Source of the DNA: GCA-2708415 sp964353185
GTDB taxonomy: Bacteria; Pseudomonadota; Alphaproteobacteria; Micavibrionales; Micavibrionaceae
Direction of reading: 5' to 3'
Assembly (NCBI GenBank): GCA_964353185.1
Contig: CAYGUV010000011.1
Coordinates: forward strand, 1-56,312
DNA: 56,312 bases
The notes under the pieces are model-generated. The model worked only from the letters and a program-made list of their open reading frames with translations. It did no database searches and was not told the DNA's origin. The translations under genes were made by a program, and so were the position numbers. Within the stretch, counting starts at the first letter, position 1; each line of letters opens with the position of its first letter. Below, piece by piece: positions 32,765-41,869 of the stretch.

Positions 32765-35700
32765 TGTTTTTATCTGATACGTCCGTTACGCGCCCTGTCT
32801 TTGCTTCGGTTATCTCATTATTACTCATCGCATTTGGGCTAGTCTCCTTTTCAAAGCTAGCATTACGGGAATATCCAGATATCGACCCGCCCGTTGTCTC
32901 GATTGATACAACTTATAAAGGCGCATCAGCCAACATTGTTGAGACCCGTATAACTGAAATTATTGAAGACAGAATATCTGGTGTTGAGGGCATAAAATTT
33001 ATTGAATCCACTTCATCTGATGGTCGGTCACGCATTAATATAGAATTTGATGTCAATCGCAATATCGAGGCGGCAACAAATGATATTCGCGACCGTGTTT
33101 CAGGTGTTATTGATAATTTACCAGAAGAGGCAGACCCACCTGATATTCAAAAAGCAGATTCAAGTGATGACGTAATTTTATGGTTGAATGTTACCAGTGA
33201 CAACTTAGATACATTAGAATTAACAGATTATGCAAAAAGATACTTACAAGATAGATTTTCTGTAGTGCCAGGCATCGCACGTGTCCGTATTGGTGGAGGG
33301 CTAGAATATTCAATGCGGGTATGGCTTGATCGAAACCAAATGGCTGCGCGTAACATAACAGTCACCGATGTTGAAAATGCGCTTCGAACTGAAAATGTTG
33401 AATTACCTGCGGGAAGCATTGAGGCAGAAGAAGTTCAATTTACTGCCCGTATTCAACGTATTTACAAAACACCAGAAGATTTTAAAAAGCTGGTTGTAGC
33501 AAGAAATAGTGATAATACGCTTGTGCGTTTGGGTGATATTGCACGCGTTGAAAAAGAAGCGGTTGAAAACCGCACATTCTTCCGTGGGAATGGGGTCGCT
33601 ATGATTGGTTTAGGCATGATTAAACAATCAAAGGCAAATACAATCGACGTGGCGCAAGGCGCAATTGATTTAGCGGATCAACTACGCCCTAATCTCCCAC
33701 CTGGTATGGAGATTATTAATTCTTACGATACCTCTGTTTTTATTCGGGGCGCTATTTCAGAAGTATATAAGACGTTATTTATTGCGATGCTTTTGGTTGT
33801 CGGGGTGATTTACCTATTTTTGGGTAGTTTACGCGCTATGATTATTCCTGCAGTGACGGTTCCTGTGTCGTTGGTTGCAACCTTTATTGTTCTTTATGCT
33901 TTTGGATTTTCTATTAATTTATTGACCTTATTGGCATTAGTTTTGGCAATTGGATTGGTGGTCGATGATGCTATTGTTGTATTAGAGAATATCTCCCGCC
34001 GTATTGAAAAAGGTGAGCCTCCTTTAACCGCTGCTTTTAAAGGAACGCGCCAAGTTGGCTTTGCCGTCATTGCAACCACGCTTGTTTTGATTGCTGTATT
34101 CGCGCCAATTACCTTTTTAGAAGGGGATTTAGGACGTTTATTTACAGAGTTTGCAATGACGATGGTCGCCGCGGTAAGTTTTTCTACATTAATTGCTTTA
34201 ACGCTTTGCCCAATGTTGGCATCAAAACTTTTGAAAAAAACAGAGCGCAATGCCCTAAGCGCAAAAGTAGATCAATTTTTTGAAAAATTTAAAGCAGGCT
34301 ATACAAATTTATTGATAAAAGTCTTAAAGCTAAGAATTCTTGTCATTCTAATTTTTGGTCTTGTTGCCGCCTTAGCTGTATTTTTTGTTAATGCTATTCC
34401 ATCAGAATATGCCCCTAAGGAAGACCGCGGCGCATTCTTTATGTTTGTGACAGGCCCCGAAGGTGCGTCTTATGAATATACGCGTGAGTATATGGATGAA
34501 ATTGAAAGACGTATGCAGCCCTATATTGATAGTGGTGAAGTTAGCCGCTCATTGATCAGGGCGCCACGTAGCTTTGGTAATGCAGCAAACTTTAACGACG
34601 GAATTGTTATTGTTGTATTAGATGATTGGGCAAATCGTCGCCCTGCCGATGCGATCATGGGTGAAATTGCAGGTAGAATGAGTGACCTTCCTGGCGTTCG
34701 CGCGTTCCCTGTTATGCGGCAAGGATTTGGCGGCAGTCCCAGTAAACCTGTCCAATTTGTTTTAGGCGGTGGGACATACGAAGAATTAGCGCAATGGCGA
34801 GATATCTTAATCGATAAAGTGAATGAAAATAACCCAGGACTTTTGGATATCGACAGCGACTATAAAGAAACAAAACCACAATTACAGATTGTCATTGATC
34901 AAGATCGCGCTGGCGATTTAGGGGTGAGTGTAAATACAATTGGGAGCACCTTAGAAACGATGCTGGGATCAAGAAGCATCACAACATATATCGAGGATGG
35001 TGAAGAATATGATGTTATATTAGAAGGGGAGCGTTCAAAGCAAAATACACCAACTGACATGCAAAATATTTACGTGCGTTCTGACTCAAGTGGTAAGTTA
35101 ATCCCTCTTTCTAACTTAATTAAAATTGAAGAGTACGCAGATTCAGGTGAGCTTAACCGATATAACAGAACCCGCGCAATTACTATAGAGGCGGGCTTGG
35201 AAGATGGATACGCTTTAGGTGAGGCTTTAGAATATTTACGTGATTTAACGCGGGAGCATCTCCCTGAAAATGTAGTGATTGATTACAAAGGACAGTCTTT
35301 GGACTTTCAAGGTAGTGGCTCATCTTTGATATTTGTGTTTATTCTTGGATTTGGAATTGTTTTCTTGGTTCTTGCGGCTCAATTTGAAAGTTATATCCAT
35401 CCTTTGGTAATTATATTAACCGTACCTCTTGCAATATCTGGTGCATTAGCGGGTCTGTATTTCACAGGTAATTCATTAAATGTGTATACCCAAATTGGTT
35501 TAATCATGCTGATTGGGTTGGCCGCCAAAAATGGTATTTTAATTGTAGAGTTTGTAAACCAACTTCGTGATGAAGGAATGGAATTTTCAAAAGCATTGGT
35601 TGAGGCTGCGCAAATTCGATTGCGCCCTATTGTGATGACAGGTATTACAACTGTTGCAGGTTCTATCCCTCTTATTTTATCCACTGGTGCAGGGGCGGAA

Positions 35701-35868
35701 ACACGAACGGCTATAGGAATTGTAATTTTATTTGGTGTTTTGGCCGCAACTTTTTTTACATTATTTGTTGTGCCTGTCGCCTATGATTTATTAGCGCGTA
35801 AAACAGGATCCCCTGGCGACGTAAAGCGTCAATTGAAAAAAGAAGAAGAGGCGCTCAAAAATGAATAA
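32764..35868 (+). CDS. RND multidrug efflux pump, inner-membrane HAE-1 subunit
   Basis: 1034 residues, standard for AcrB/MdtB-like pumps. It begins MFLSDTSVTRPVFASV, has the tandem large periplasmic loops, and conserves the proton relay: the double Asp in GLVVDDAIVVLENISRRIEKGEPP (near residue 400) and the Lys in GLAAKNGILIVEFVNQLR (near residue 923). The first loop contains REYPDIDPPVVSI. It exports hydrophobic or amphipathic compounds using the proton gradient. It is the middle gene of a tight three-gene operon, overlapping both neighbours. The HAE rather than HME signature argues against metals as substrate. Confidence 0.94.
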   Translation: MFLSDTSVTRPVFASVISLLLIAFGLVSFSKLALREYPDIDPPVVSIDTTYKGASANIVETRITEIIEDRISGVEGIKFIESTSSDGRSRINIEFDVNRNIEAATNDIRDRVSGVIDNLPEEADPPDIQKADSSDDVILWLNVTSDNLDTLELTDYAKRYLQDRFSVVPGIARVRIGGGLEYSMRVWLDRNQMAARNITVTDVENALRTENVELPAGSIEAEEVQFTARIQRIYKTPEDFKKLVVARNSDNTLVRLGDIARVEKEAVENRTFFRGNGVAMIGLGMIKQSKANTIDVAQGAIDLADQLRPNLPPGMEIINSYDTSVFIRGAISEVYKTLFIAMLLVVGVIYLFLGSLRAMIIPAVTVPVSLVATFIVLYAFGFSINLLTLLALVLAIGLVVDDAIVVLENISRRIEKGEPPLTAAFKGTRQVGFAVIATTLVLIAVFAPITFLEGDLGRLFTEFAMTMVAAVSFSTLIALTLCPMLASKLLKKTERNALSAKVDQFFEKFKAGYTNLLIKVLKLRILVILIFGLVAALAVFFVNAIPSEYAPKEDRGAFFMFVTGPEGASYEYTREYMDEIERRMQPYIDSGEVSRSLIRAPRSFGNAANFNDGIVIVVLDDWANRRPADAIMGEIAGRMSDLPGVRAFPVMRQGFGGSPSKPVQFVLGGGTYEELAQWRDILIDKVNENNPGLLDIDSDYKETKPQLQIVIDQDRAGDLGVSVNTIGSTLETMLGSRSITTYIEDGEEYDVILEGERSKQNTPTDMQNIYVRSDSSGKLIPLSNLIKIEEYADSGELNRYNRTRAITIEAGLEDGYALGEALEYLRDLTREHLPENVVIDYKGQSLDFQGSGSSLIFVFILGFGIVFLVLAAQFESYIHPLVIILTVPLAISGALAGLYFTGNSLNVYTQIGLIMLIGLAAKNGILIVEFVNQLRDEGMEFSKALVEAAQIRLRPIVMTGITTVAGSIPLILSTGAGAETRTAIGIVILFGVLAATFFTLFVVPVAYDLLARKTGSPGDVKRQLKKEEEALKNE

Positions 35869-37255
35869 AAAGATATTACTACTCCTAAGCCTGAGCTTAA
35901 GCTTAAGCGCTTGTTCAGTTGGCCCTGACTATAAGGCGCCTAATAGTAAGTTTATGGATAAATGGTTTTCATCTTCTTCTGAGATTATATCTCGAGAGCC
36001 TATAAACAAAGAATGGTGGACTATTTTTAACGACCCTCTTTTAACAAAATATATTGAACAGTCTGCTGAAAATAACAAAGATGTTCAAATAGCAATAGCG
36101 AATGTAAACCGTGCACGCGCTGTCCGCCGTGAGAATGGAGGGTCTTTAAGACCCTCTTTAAATAGTAATGTTGATGCAACCAGATCTAAATCAAGTAGCG
36201 CAAATTCATCGTTCAATAGTGGTGAAATCCGTAACGTCTATGATGCTGGTTTTGATGCCTCGTGGGAACTAGATATTTTTGGCGGGAATAGGCGTGCAAT
36301 AGAAGGCGCAGATGCACGTATAGGTTCTGCTATGGCCTCTTACAATAATGTTATGCTCAGCACATTTTCAGAAGTTGCAAGAAACTATTATGAGGCTCGT
36401 GGCGCGCAAAAGAGAATTGCTATTACAAAGAAAAACACCGATCTTTTGAAACAAACATATGATTTAGTCAATGTAAGGTTAGATGCTGGCGAGGCAACAC
36501 AATTTGATGTTACGCGTGCAAAAGGGGAATATGAATCAACCCAAGCACGTCTTCCAAACCTAGAAGCAGAATTAGAGGTCAATATCTTTAGTCTTTCCGT
36601 ACTTTTAGGATTGCCGCCAGAATCTTTATTAGATGAAATGCAAATTTTACAACCTCTTCCGCCTGCTTTAGATATTGTGCCTGTTGGGTTACGTTCTGAT
36701 CTATTGCAAAGACGCCCAGATATACAAATGGCAGAGCGTGAGCTTGCTGCCTCTAACGCAGATATTGGGAAAGAAATTGCAAATTTATTTCCAAAATTCT
36801 TTATTACGGGCGATGTAGGCAGCCAAGCGCGTAATTTTGGTGATTTATTTATGGCTTCTGCTGGTATGTGGTCTTTTGGCCCTTCTATAAGGTGGTCAGT
36901 TTTTGAAGGTGGAGCAATTCGTGCCCGTATTGATATTGAAAAAGCTGAAAACAAAGCCGCACTTGCAATGTATGAAAAAACCGTTCTTGACGCTTTGGCT
37001 GATACGGAATCGGCGCTTACACGTTATGGGCGTGAAGTTGAAACCAGCACTAAACTGGAACAAAGTGTCCAAAGTAGACGTGAAGCAGTAAAAATTGCGC
37101 AAGAGCTTTTGGATGCTGGTGAAGTGGACTATTTATCCGTGCTAGACGCGCAAAGGGAACTAACTGCGAGTGAGGATAATCTTGTAAGTTCTGAAACCCA
37201 AGCAATTATTAAGCTCATCTCCTTATACACGTCCTTAGGTGGTGGATGGGTTTAG
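35861..37255 (+). CDS. outer-membrane efflux lipoprotein (OprM/NodT family)
   Basis: 464 residues. A lipoprotein signal has lipobox LSAC (Cys18) followed by SVGPDYKAP, the family signature. The two-fold TolC-like arrangement is visible: ADARIGSAMASYNNVMLSTFSEVARNYYE and LLQRRPDIQMAERELAASNADIG in the first and second halves, with KIAQELLDAGEVDYLSVLDAQRELTASE near the end. It forms the trimeric channel that completes the tripartite pump. It overlaps the pump gene by 8 bp. The first 60 bases contain a short CTTAAG-rich repeat encoding LSLSLSLS. Confidence 0.92.
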   Translation: MNKKILLLLSLSLSLSACSVGPDYKAPNSKFMDKWFSSSSEIISREPINKEWWTIFNDPLLTKYIEQSAENNKDVQIAIANVNRARAVRRENGGSLRPSLNSNVDATRSKSSSANSSFNSGEIRNVYDAGFDASWELDIFGGNRRAIEGADARIGSAMASYNNVMLSTFSEVARNYYEARGAQKRIAITKKNTDLLKQTYDLVNVRLDAGEATQFDVTRAKGEYESTQARLPNLEAELEVNIFSLSVLLGLPPESLLDEMQILQPLPPALDIVPVGLRSDLLQRRPDIQMAERELAASNADIGKEIANLFPKFFITGDVGSQARNFGDLFMASAGMWSFGPSIRWSVFEGGAIRARIDIEKAENKAALAMYEKTVLDALADTESALTRYGREVETSTKLEQSVQSRREAVKIAQELLDAGEVDYLSVLDAQRELTASEDNLVSSETQAIIKLISLYTSLGGGWV

Positions 37256-37293
37256 CAAGCCCTTCAAAAATATTTATTTTCTAGAAAAAATAC

Positions 37294-38148
37294 ATGATAT
37301 CATTATTAGTAAAGACATTTAAAAATTGGATCAAAGACGATCCCTTTACACATAGCGCAGCAGCAGCATATTACTCGATATTCTCATTGCCAGGCTTGCT
37401 CATCATTATAATGTCCTTAGCCGCCATATTCTTTGATCAACAACAAGTAGAAGACTTGGTTTTAGAGCAGATTAAAGGCTCTTTAGGATCAGAGACAGCA
37501 AACAGCATAAAAAACATCGTAGAAGAAACACAAAGTTCCAACCGCGATATTTGGGGGCTTTTAATAGGTATAGCGACTTTATTATTTGGAGCGACTGGTT
37601 TATTTGCTCATTTGCAAAGGTCATTAAACAAGATTTGGGAAGCTGAAATAAAGAAGTCAGTAAATATATTCAAACTGGTTAAAAATAGACTAATTTCTTT
37701 TAGTATCATTCTTATTATCGGATTTTTACTACTAATATCCTTATCTTTAACGGCGGCTTTAACAATATTTGGGGAATGGCTTGATACTTATTTTTCAAGT
37801 GGCTGGGAATTTATTTTATATCCATTAAACGTCATCATATCATTTTTGATTGTATCAACATTATTTAGCGCAATTTTTAAAATTCTTCCCGATGTGATTG
37901 TCCCTTGGAAATCTGCAATTATGGGAGGTATAGTTTCTTCTATATTTTTTACTTTTGGTGAAAATGCGCTCAATATTTATTTTGAACTGGTAGAGCCACA
38001 ATCTAGTTTTGGGGCTGCGGGATCGTTAATCTTACTTATGTTATGGGTTTCTTACTCATGCATGATTGTCTTAATCGGCGCTGAATTTTCAAAAGTTTAT
38101 ACTCAAGAAAAGCTTGGCCTAAAAGCAAGGGTCAAAAATCTCTCATAA
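37294..38148 (+). CDS. YihY/BrkB-family inner-membrane protein
   Basis: 284 residues with six transmembrane helices. Family landmarks: DDPFTHSAAAAYYSIFSLPGLLIII at the start, ATGLFAHLQRSLNKIWEAE, the long central helices, and FELVEPQSSFGAAGSLILLMLWVSYSCMIVLIGAEFSKVY near the end. The function is unsettled in the literature (older claims of RNase BN and of Bordetella serum resistance); an alternate lipid or glycolipid transport role has been suggested. It follows the efflux operon after 38 bp and is read through into a methyltransferase gene. Confidence 0.85.
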   Translation: MISLLVKTFKNWIKDDPFTHSAAAAYYSIFSLPGLLIIIMSLAAIFFDQQQVEDLVLEQIKGSLGSETANSIKNIVEETQSSNRDIWGLLIGIATLLFGATGLFAHLQRSLNKIWEAEIKKSVNIFKLVKNRLISFSIILIIGFLLLISLSLTAALTIFGEWLDTYFSSGWEFILYPLNVIISFLIVSTLFSAIFKILPDVIVPWKSAIMGGIVSSIFFTFGENALNIYFELVEPQSSFGAAGSLILLMLWVSYSCMIVLIGAEFSKVYTQEKLGLKARVKNLS

Positions 38149-38170
38149 AATCAAAGAAGATTACAAAGCT

Positions 38171-38767
38171 TTGGCTAAAGACTATGACAGACGATGGAAA
38201 ACCTTTGTCTTGCCAGTTCGGTCATGGTTATTAAGCCGCTTAGAATATAAAGAAAAGACTTCTTTCAATCTTTTAGATATGGGCTGTGGGACTGGTGGGG
38301 CATTATTTAAGGTCGCTGAAGCGCACCCAAATGCCTTGTTAAATGGTGTAGATATATCTCTAGAAATGTTAAATATTGCCCAAACTAGGCTATCTAATAT
38401 TTCAGATGTCACGTTAATAAATGATGATTTAGAAACAATAGAGATCCAAGATTCCAAATATGACGTTGTGATTAATTTTTTTGTATTACACCATATATTG
38501 GATCAAGAACGATTTTTAAAAAATCTTATAAGAGGCACCAAAACAGGCGGCGATATCTTTATTGCAGACTATGCTATTGATACAATACCAATGCGTATGG
38601 GGGAAATATTTTGGCGATTATTTTTACCATCACATAACAAGGCATATTCTTCTAAACAATTCAAAAAAATGCTAGAAAATCATAGTGATATAGATATTGT
38701 AGAATTTATAAAAATATCACCTAATTGGTTCTGGCGGCAATCTGCATTTCATTTGAAAAAAAGATAA
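38171..38767 (+). CDS. class I SAM-dependent methyltransferase (UbiE-like)
   Basis: 198 residues. Motif I is NLLDMGCGTGGALFKV, followed by GVDISLEMLNIAQ, INDDLETI and YDVVINFFVLHHI, the order of Methyltransf_11/25 enzymes; the C-terminal half (GGDIFIADYAIDT) is present. The only usual start codon is TTG at 38171, preceded by AAGAAGA; the frame stays open upstream through IKEDYKALAKDYD, which looks coding, so the true start may be a rarer codon near 38150. It follows the YihY gene after 22 bp. The substrate is unknown; small molecules or lipids are usual. Confidence 0.75.
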   Translation: MAKDYDRRWKTFVLPVRSWLLSRLEYKEKTSFNLLDMGCGTGGALFKVAEAHPNALLNGVDISLEMLNIAQTRLSNISDVTLINDDLETIEIQDSKYDVVINFFVLHHILDQERFLKNLIRGTKTGGDIFIADYAIDTIPMRMGEIFWRLFLPSHNKAYSSKQFKKMLENHSDIDIVEFIKISPNWFWRQSAFHLKKR

Positions 38768-38787
38768 AACAAAATCATAATAATATT

Positions 38788-40227
38788 TTATCCAAAATGT
38801 TTAAGAATACGTACAATTTTTCGTGTTTTATCACTAAACAGGCTAGGTGTGTACCATGCGCCTGCGGCACGCTTGCTTACTTCACCCAAAGTTGGATAGG
38901 GGACAATCATAGCTGTGATAGCTCCAATTTTTTGTTTAGATGAAATAGCCAAAGCCCAAAGTCCAATTAGCTCACCCGCGCCTGGGCCAACAATTGATGC
39001 ACCTAGTATAAGGCCTTTTTTATTAGTGATCACACGTATTTGCCCCTTTATGGTGCGTTCTGTAATGGCGCGATCATTTTCATCAAAACTCCATTGGGCT
39101 ATTTTTATGTTATCTGTACCAAATTTTTCTTCAGCCGCCACTTTTGTTAGACCCACTTGCGCTATTTCAGGGTCAGTATATGTTACCCAAGCTAAGGCTT
39201 TATAATCTACTTTTGCCCATTTAATACCAAAACATATCTGACGGATAATAATACCCGCGTGATAACCTGCAACATGCGTAAATTGTGGTCCGCCTGAAAC
39301 ATCACCGATTGCCCACACTTTTGAATTTGATGTTTTTAAACGCTTATTCACTGTTACGCCTGAACGGTTATATTTTATGCCTGCTTCATTCAAACCTAAA
39401 TCTTCGATATTTGGTGTACGTCCCGCGGCAATTAATAAATGCGTACCTGCAATAGTGTCTTCTTTCCCGTCTTTGTTTACAGTAATACCTACTTTACTTT
39501 CTCCATTATGTATTATTTTTTTGATGGAAAAGCCTTCATAAAGATTAACACCATCTTCTATTAATGCTTGCCGTATTACATCAACATTTTTCTTGTCATC
39601 ATGTTGTAAAATTGAACCCATATCAATAATACTAACCTTACAGCCTAGGCGTACATGCGCTTGTGCCATTTCACAACCAATTGGGCCACCACCAATAATG
39701 ATAAGATGTTCTGGCTTATCTTTTAGTTCGAAAATATTTTCATTTGTATAAACCTTATTATATTCAATTCCTTCTATAGGCGGAACACTTGCCCGAGATC
39801 CTGTTGAGATAATAAATTTCTTGGCTTTTATAATATATTCATCGGTCTCAACTGTTTGCGAATCTATAAATTTTCCAGCTTGTAAAATTACATTTACACC
39901 AAGGCTACGAAAACGCTCTGGGCTGTCATTTGGCTCAATCATTGCAATTGTATCTGTAACGTGTTCCTTAACCTTGGCATAATCAATGATAGGTTCATGT
40001 GGCTTTATGCCCTTAATATCGCTTTTGCGGTGTATTCCAGCACGCTTTGCTGCCGCTAGTAAGGCTTTAGACGGAACACATCCTGTATTGAGGCAGTCAC
40101 CCCCCATTTTATCTTTTTCAAGTAAAATAGTATCAAGACCTAGCTGCGCTGCGCCAGCTGCAACGGATAATCCACCAGATCCTGCCCCAATAATACATAT
40201 TTCTGGGGTGAGTATTTTTTTGCTCAT
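38788..40227 (-). CDS. FAD/NAD(P)-dependent disulfide oxidoreductase (Lpd/MerA-like)
   Basis: 479 residues. FAD motif CIIGAGSGGLSVAAGAAQLG; redox pair in GGDCLNTGCVPSKAL; NAD(P) motif IIIGGGPIGCEMAQAHVRLG; second FAD motif VWAIGDVSGG. In dihydrolipoamide dehydrogenase the C-terminal catalytic dyad lies in HAHPTLxE; here it reads VPYPTLGE, so the His is a Tyr while Glu is kept, as in MerA (PYLTMVE). MerA's C-terminal cysteine pair and N-terminal metal domain are absent. It is therefore neither a normal Lpd nor a mercuric reductase. It is last in a minus-strand operon with TVP38 and DUF547 proteins, a grouping seen in other bacteria. Confidence 0.82.
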   Translation of the reverse strand: MSKKILTPEICIIGAGSGGLSVAAGAAQLGLDTILLEKDKMGGDCLNTGCVPSKALLAAAKRAGIHRKSDIKGIKPHEPIIDYAKVKEHVTDTIAMIEPNDSPERFRSLGVNVILQAGKFIDSQTVETDEYIIKAKKFIISTGSRASVPPIEGIEYNKVYTNENIFELKDKPEHLIIIGGGPIGCEMAQAHVRLGCKVSIIDMGSILQHDDKKNVDVIRQALIEDGVNLYEGFSIKKIIHNGESKVGITVNKDGKEDTIAGTHLLIAAGRTPNIEDLGLNEAGIKYNRSGVTVNKRLKTSNSKVWAIGDVSGGPQFTHVAGYHAGIIIRQICFGIKWAKVDYKALAWVTYTDPEIAQVGLTKVAAEEKFGTDNIKIAQWSFDENDRAITERTIKGQIRVITNKKGLILGASIVGPGAGELIGLWALAISSKQKIGAITAMIVPYPTLGEVSKRAAGAWYTPSLFSDKTRKIVRILKHFG

Positions 40228-40266
40228 AAAGATAACTTTCTCTTATCAATTCATTTATTAATTCAA

Positions 40267-41007
40267 CTAATGTTTATTTAAAGACCAATCATATTGGTAA
40301 AATTTAATATTTGTGTCTGCATTAATGCTGTCTGCTTTATATTTTTGTAACCATTTGGTTAAGTTTCCGTTTTCAAAATCTTCTTTAAACCAATCAATCA
40401 CTTTGCTAACACGTACCGAATTATTATCCTCTACTTTAAATCCTTTTGTACTATTATTCAGAGTTAGGCGTGTTTGTTCATCAAGTTGAGCATTCAGTTT
40501 ATCAACTCTATAAGCTTCGGCACGTAAATCAGGACAAGAAATTGCGGCACAATTTATGGCAAAATGAATACGGGGCTCGCTCATTTTGCGAATAATGTCA
40601 TGTTCAATTTTATCTAAGGAATATTCAATCCCTTCTATTGTCCATTTATATTTTTTCCAAGGACTATTAAATACAGTTCCAAGATTTTTAATTGTTTCGC
40701 GTTCACCCTCACTTATAATAAGATCAATCGTTAGAAAATTATAAGTATTAATCCAGTAAGTAAGCTTTTCATTTTTTGAATTAAGGGTTGATGGATTAAC
40801 AGATAATAAGGCTTTACGTACATTTGCGTGGCGAGGGTCTTTTTCCCACGCATCATAATTTACGCTATTATATGTGATGCCGTTTACTGTTGTCGGCTTA
40901 ATATAGTCTTTTAATAAACCGTCTAGATCAGGTATGTAACTCTGCGCGTAAGCCTGTGCGTTAAAGGATATAAATAAGATTACCGTAAGTAGGATAAATT
41001 TTTTCAT
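40267..41007 (-). CDS. exported DUF547 protein
   Basis: 246 residues with a signal peptide (MKKFILLTVILFISFNAQAYAQ, cleavage near residue 22). DUF547 hallmarks: NEKLTYWINTYNFLTIDLI, the central basic WKKYKWTIEGIEYSLDKIEHDIIR, and the cysteine-containing FAINCAAISCPDLRAEAY. The function of DUF547 is not known; the conserved CxxxxxCP suggests thiol chemistry, which fits a redox flavoprotein next door. Its start overlaps the TVP38 gene stop by 4 bp. Confidence 0.87.
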   Translation of the reverse strand: MKKFILLTVILFISFNAQAYAQSYIPDLDGLLKDYIKPTTVNGITYNSVNYDAWEKDPRHANVRKALLSVNPSTLNSKNEKLTYWINTYNFLTIDLIISEGERETIKNLGTVFNSPWKKYKWTIEGIEYSLDKIEHDIIRKMSEPRIHFAINCAAISCPDLRAEAYRVDKLNAQLDEQTRLTLNNSTKGFKVEDNNSVRVSKVIDWFKEDFENGNLTKWLQKYKADSINADTNIKFYQYDWSLNKH

Positions 41008-41696
41008 GATATTTTCTCTATGTTGCGATTTTTAAATTTCTTGTAAAAACTAGGAATAAGTGTGAAAATTCCAAGTAATATAAATGCTGACAAAACCTGC
41101 GGAGAGATAAGATCACTTGCCACTTCAATAGACCCTAATTGTTGTCCAAAATACACAAAGACAGCTGTTCCGGGTATAATGCCAAAAAATGTCGTCAGGA
41201 TAAAAGTTCTAAGCGGTATATTGAAAAGAGCAGGGATAACGTTTACCGCCACAAAGGGAAAAATAGGTACAAGGCGCATAAATAGCAAATACCCCACGGC
41301 ATTCTCTTTCATATTAGATTCAATTTTTTTATAAAATTTTCCTGATTTTTCTCGTAATGTCCTACCCAGAGATGTTTTGGCAATCAAAAAAATAATTGTT
41401 GCGCCAATTGTTGCCCCTGTGACGACAAGGAACGTGCCTTGTATTAAACCAAACAAAAAGCCACCAAGTAATGTTAATAATGTAGCAATTGGTAGTGAGA
41501 GGGCAACAGCGCCAGCATATAGACCTACAAAACCAAGCGGTGCTAAAATAGGGTGGTTATCAATAATCAGTTGAAATTTCTCTTTTTGGGCTTGGATGCT
41601 TTCAAGGCTCAAATAATCGTGCAATCCAAGTTTATAGGCTGCTGTAATTGCACCCAATAGAATAATCAATGGTAAAAAGCGTAAAATATATTTCAT
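41004..41696 (-). CDS. TVP38/TMEM64-family (DedA-like) membrane protein
   Basis: 230 residues with five to six hydrophobic helices. The VTT/SNARE-associated domain shows ALSLPIATLLTLLGGFLFGLIQGT and GATIIFLIAK then LRLVPIFPFVAVNVIPAL, with FGIIPGTAVFVYFG. The family is linked to lipid scrambling and membrane homeostasis. It is first in the minus-strand operon, with GAGAG at a suitable distance from ATG 41696. A short palindrome CTATGC/GCATAG (41714-41730) in the upstream region could be an operator. Confidence 0.87.
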   Translation of the reverse strand: MKYILRFLPLIILLGAITAAYKLGLHDYLSLESIQAQKEKFQLIIDNHPILAPLGFVGLYAGAVALSLPIATLLTLLGGFLFGLIQGTFLVVTGATIGATIIFLIAKTSLGRTLREKSGKFYKKIESNMKENAVGYLLFMRLVPIFPFVAVNVIPALFNIPLRTFILTTFFGIIPGTAVFVYFGQQLGSIEVASDLISPQVLSAFILLGIFTLIPSFYKKFKNRNIEKIS

Positions 41697-41869
41697 CTTA
41701 AATCTCTCAGTGGCTATGCATATGGCATAGTGTATAATTGTACCTACTTATTCAGGGATAAAAGATAGAATGTTACATATTATTAGTTTTAAGCTGATTT
41801 TCATCTCCTTATAATAACAAAGTTAGGCCTTATAAAATTAAAATAAACTACAAAGAAAACTAATAAAAA

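Noticed and set aside
38788..40227. Mercuric reductase call for the flavoprotein
   Set aside because: The Tyr in the C-terminal motif fits MerA, but the C-terminal cysteine pair and the heavy-metal domain are missing and no mer genes are nearby.
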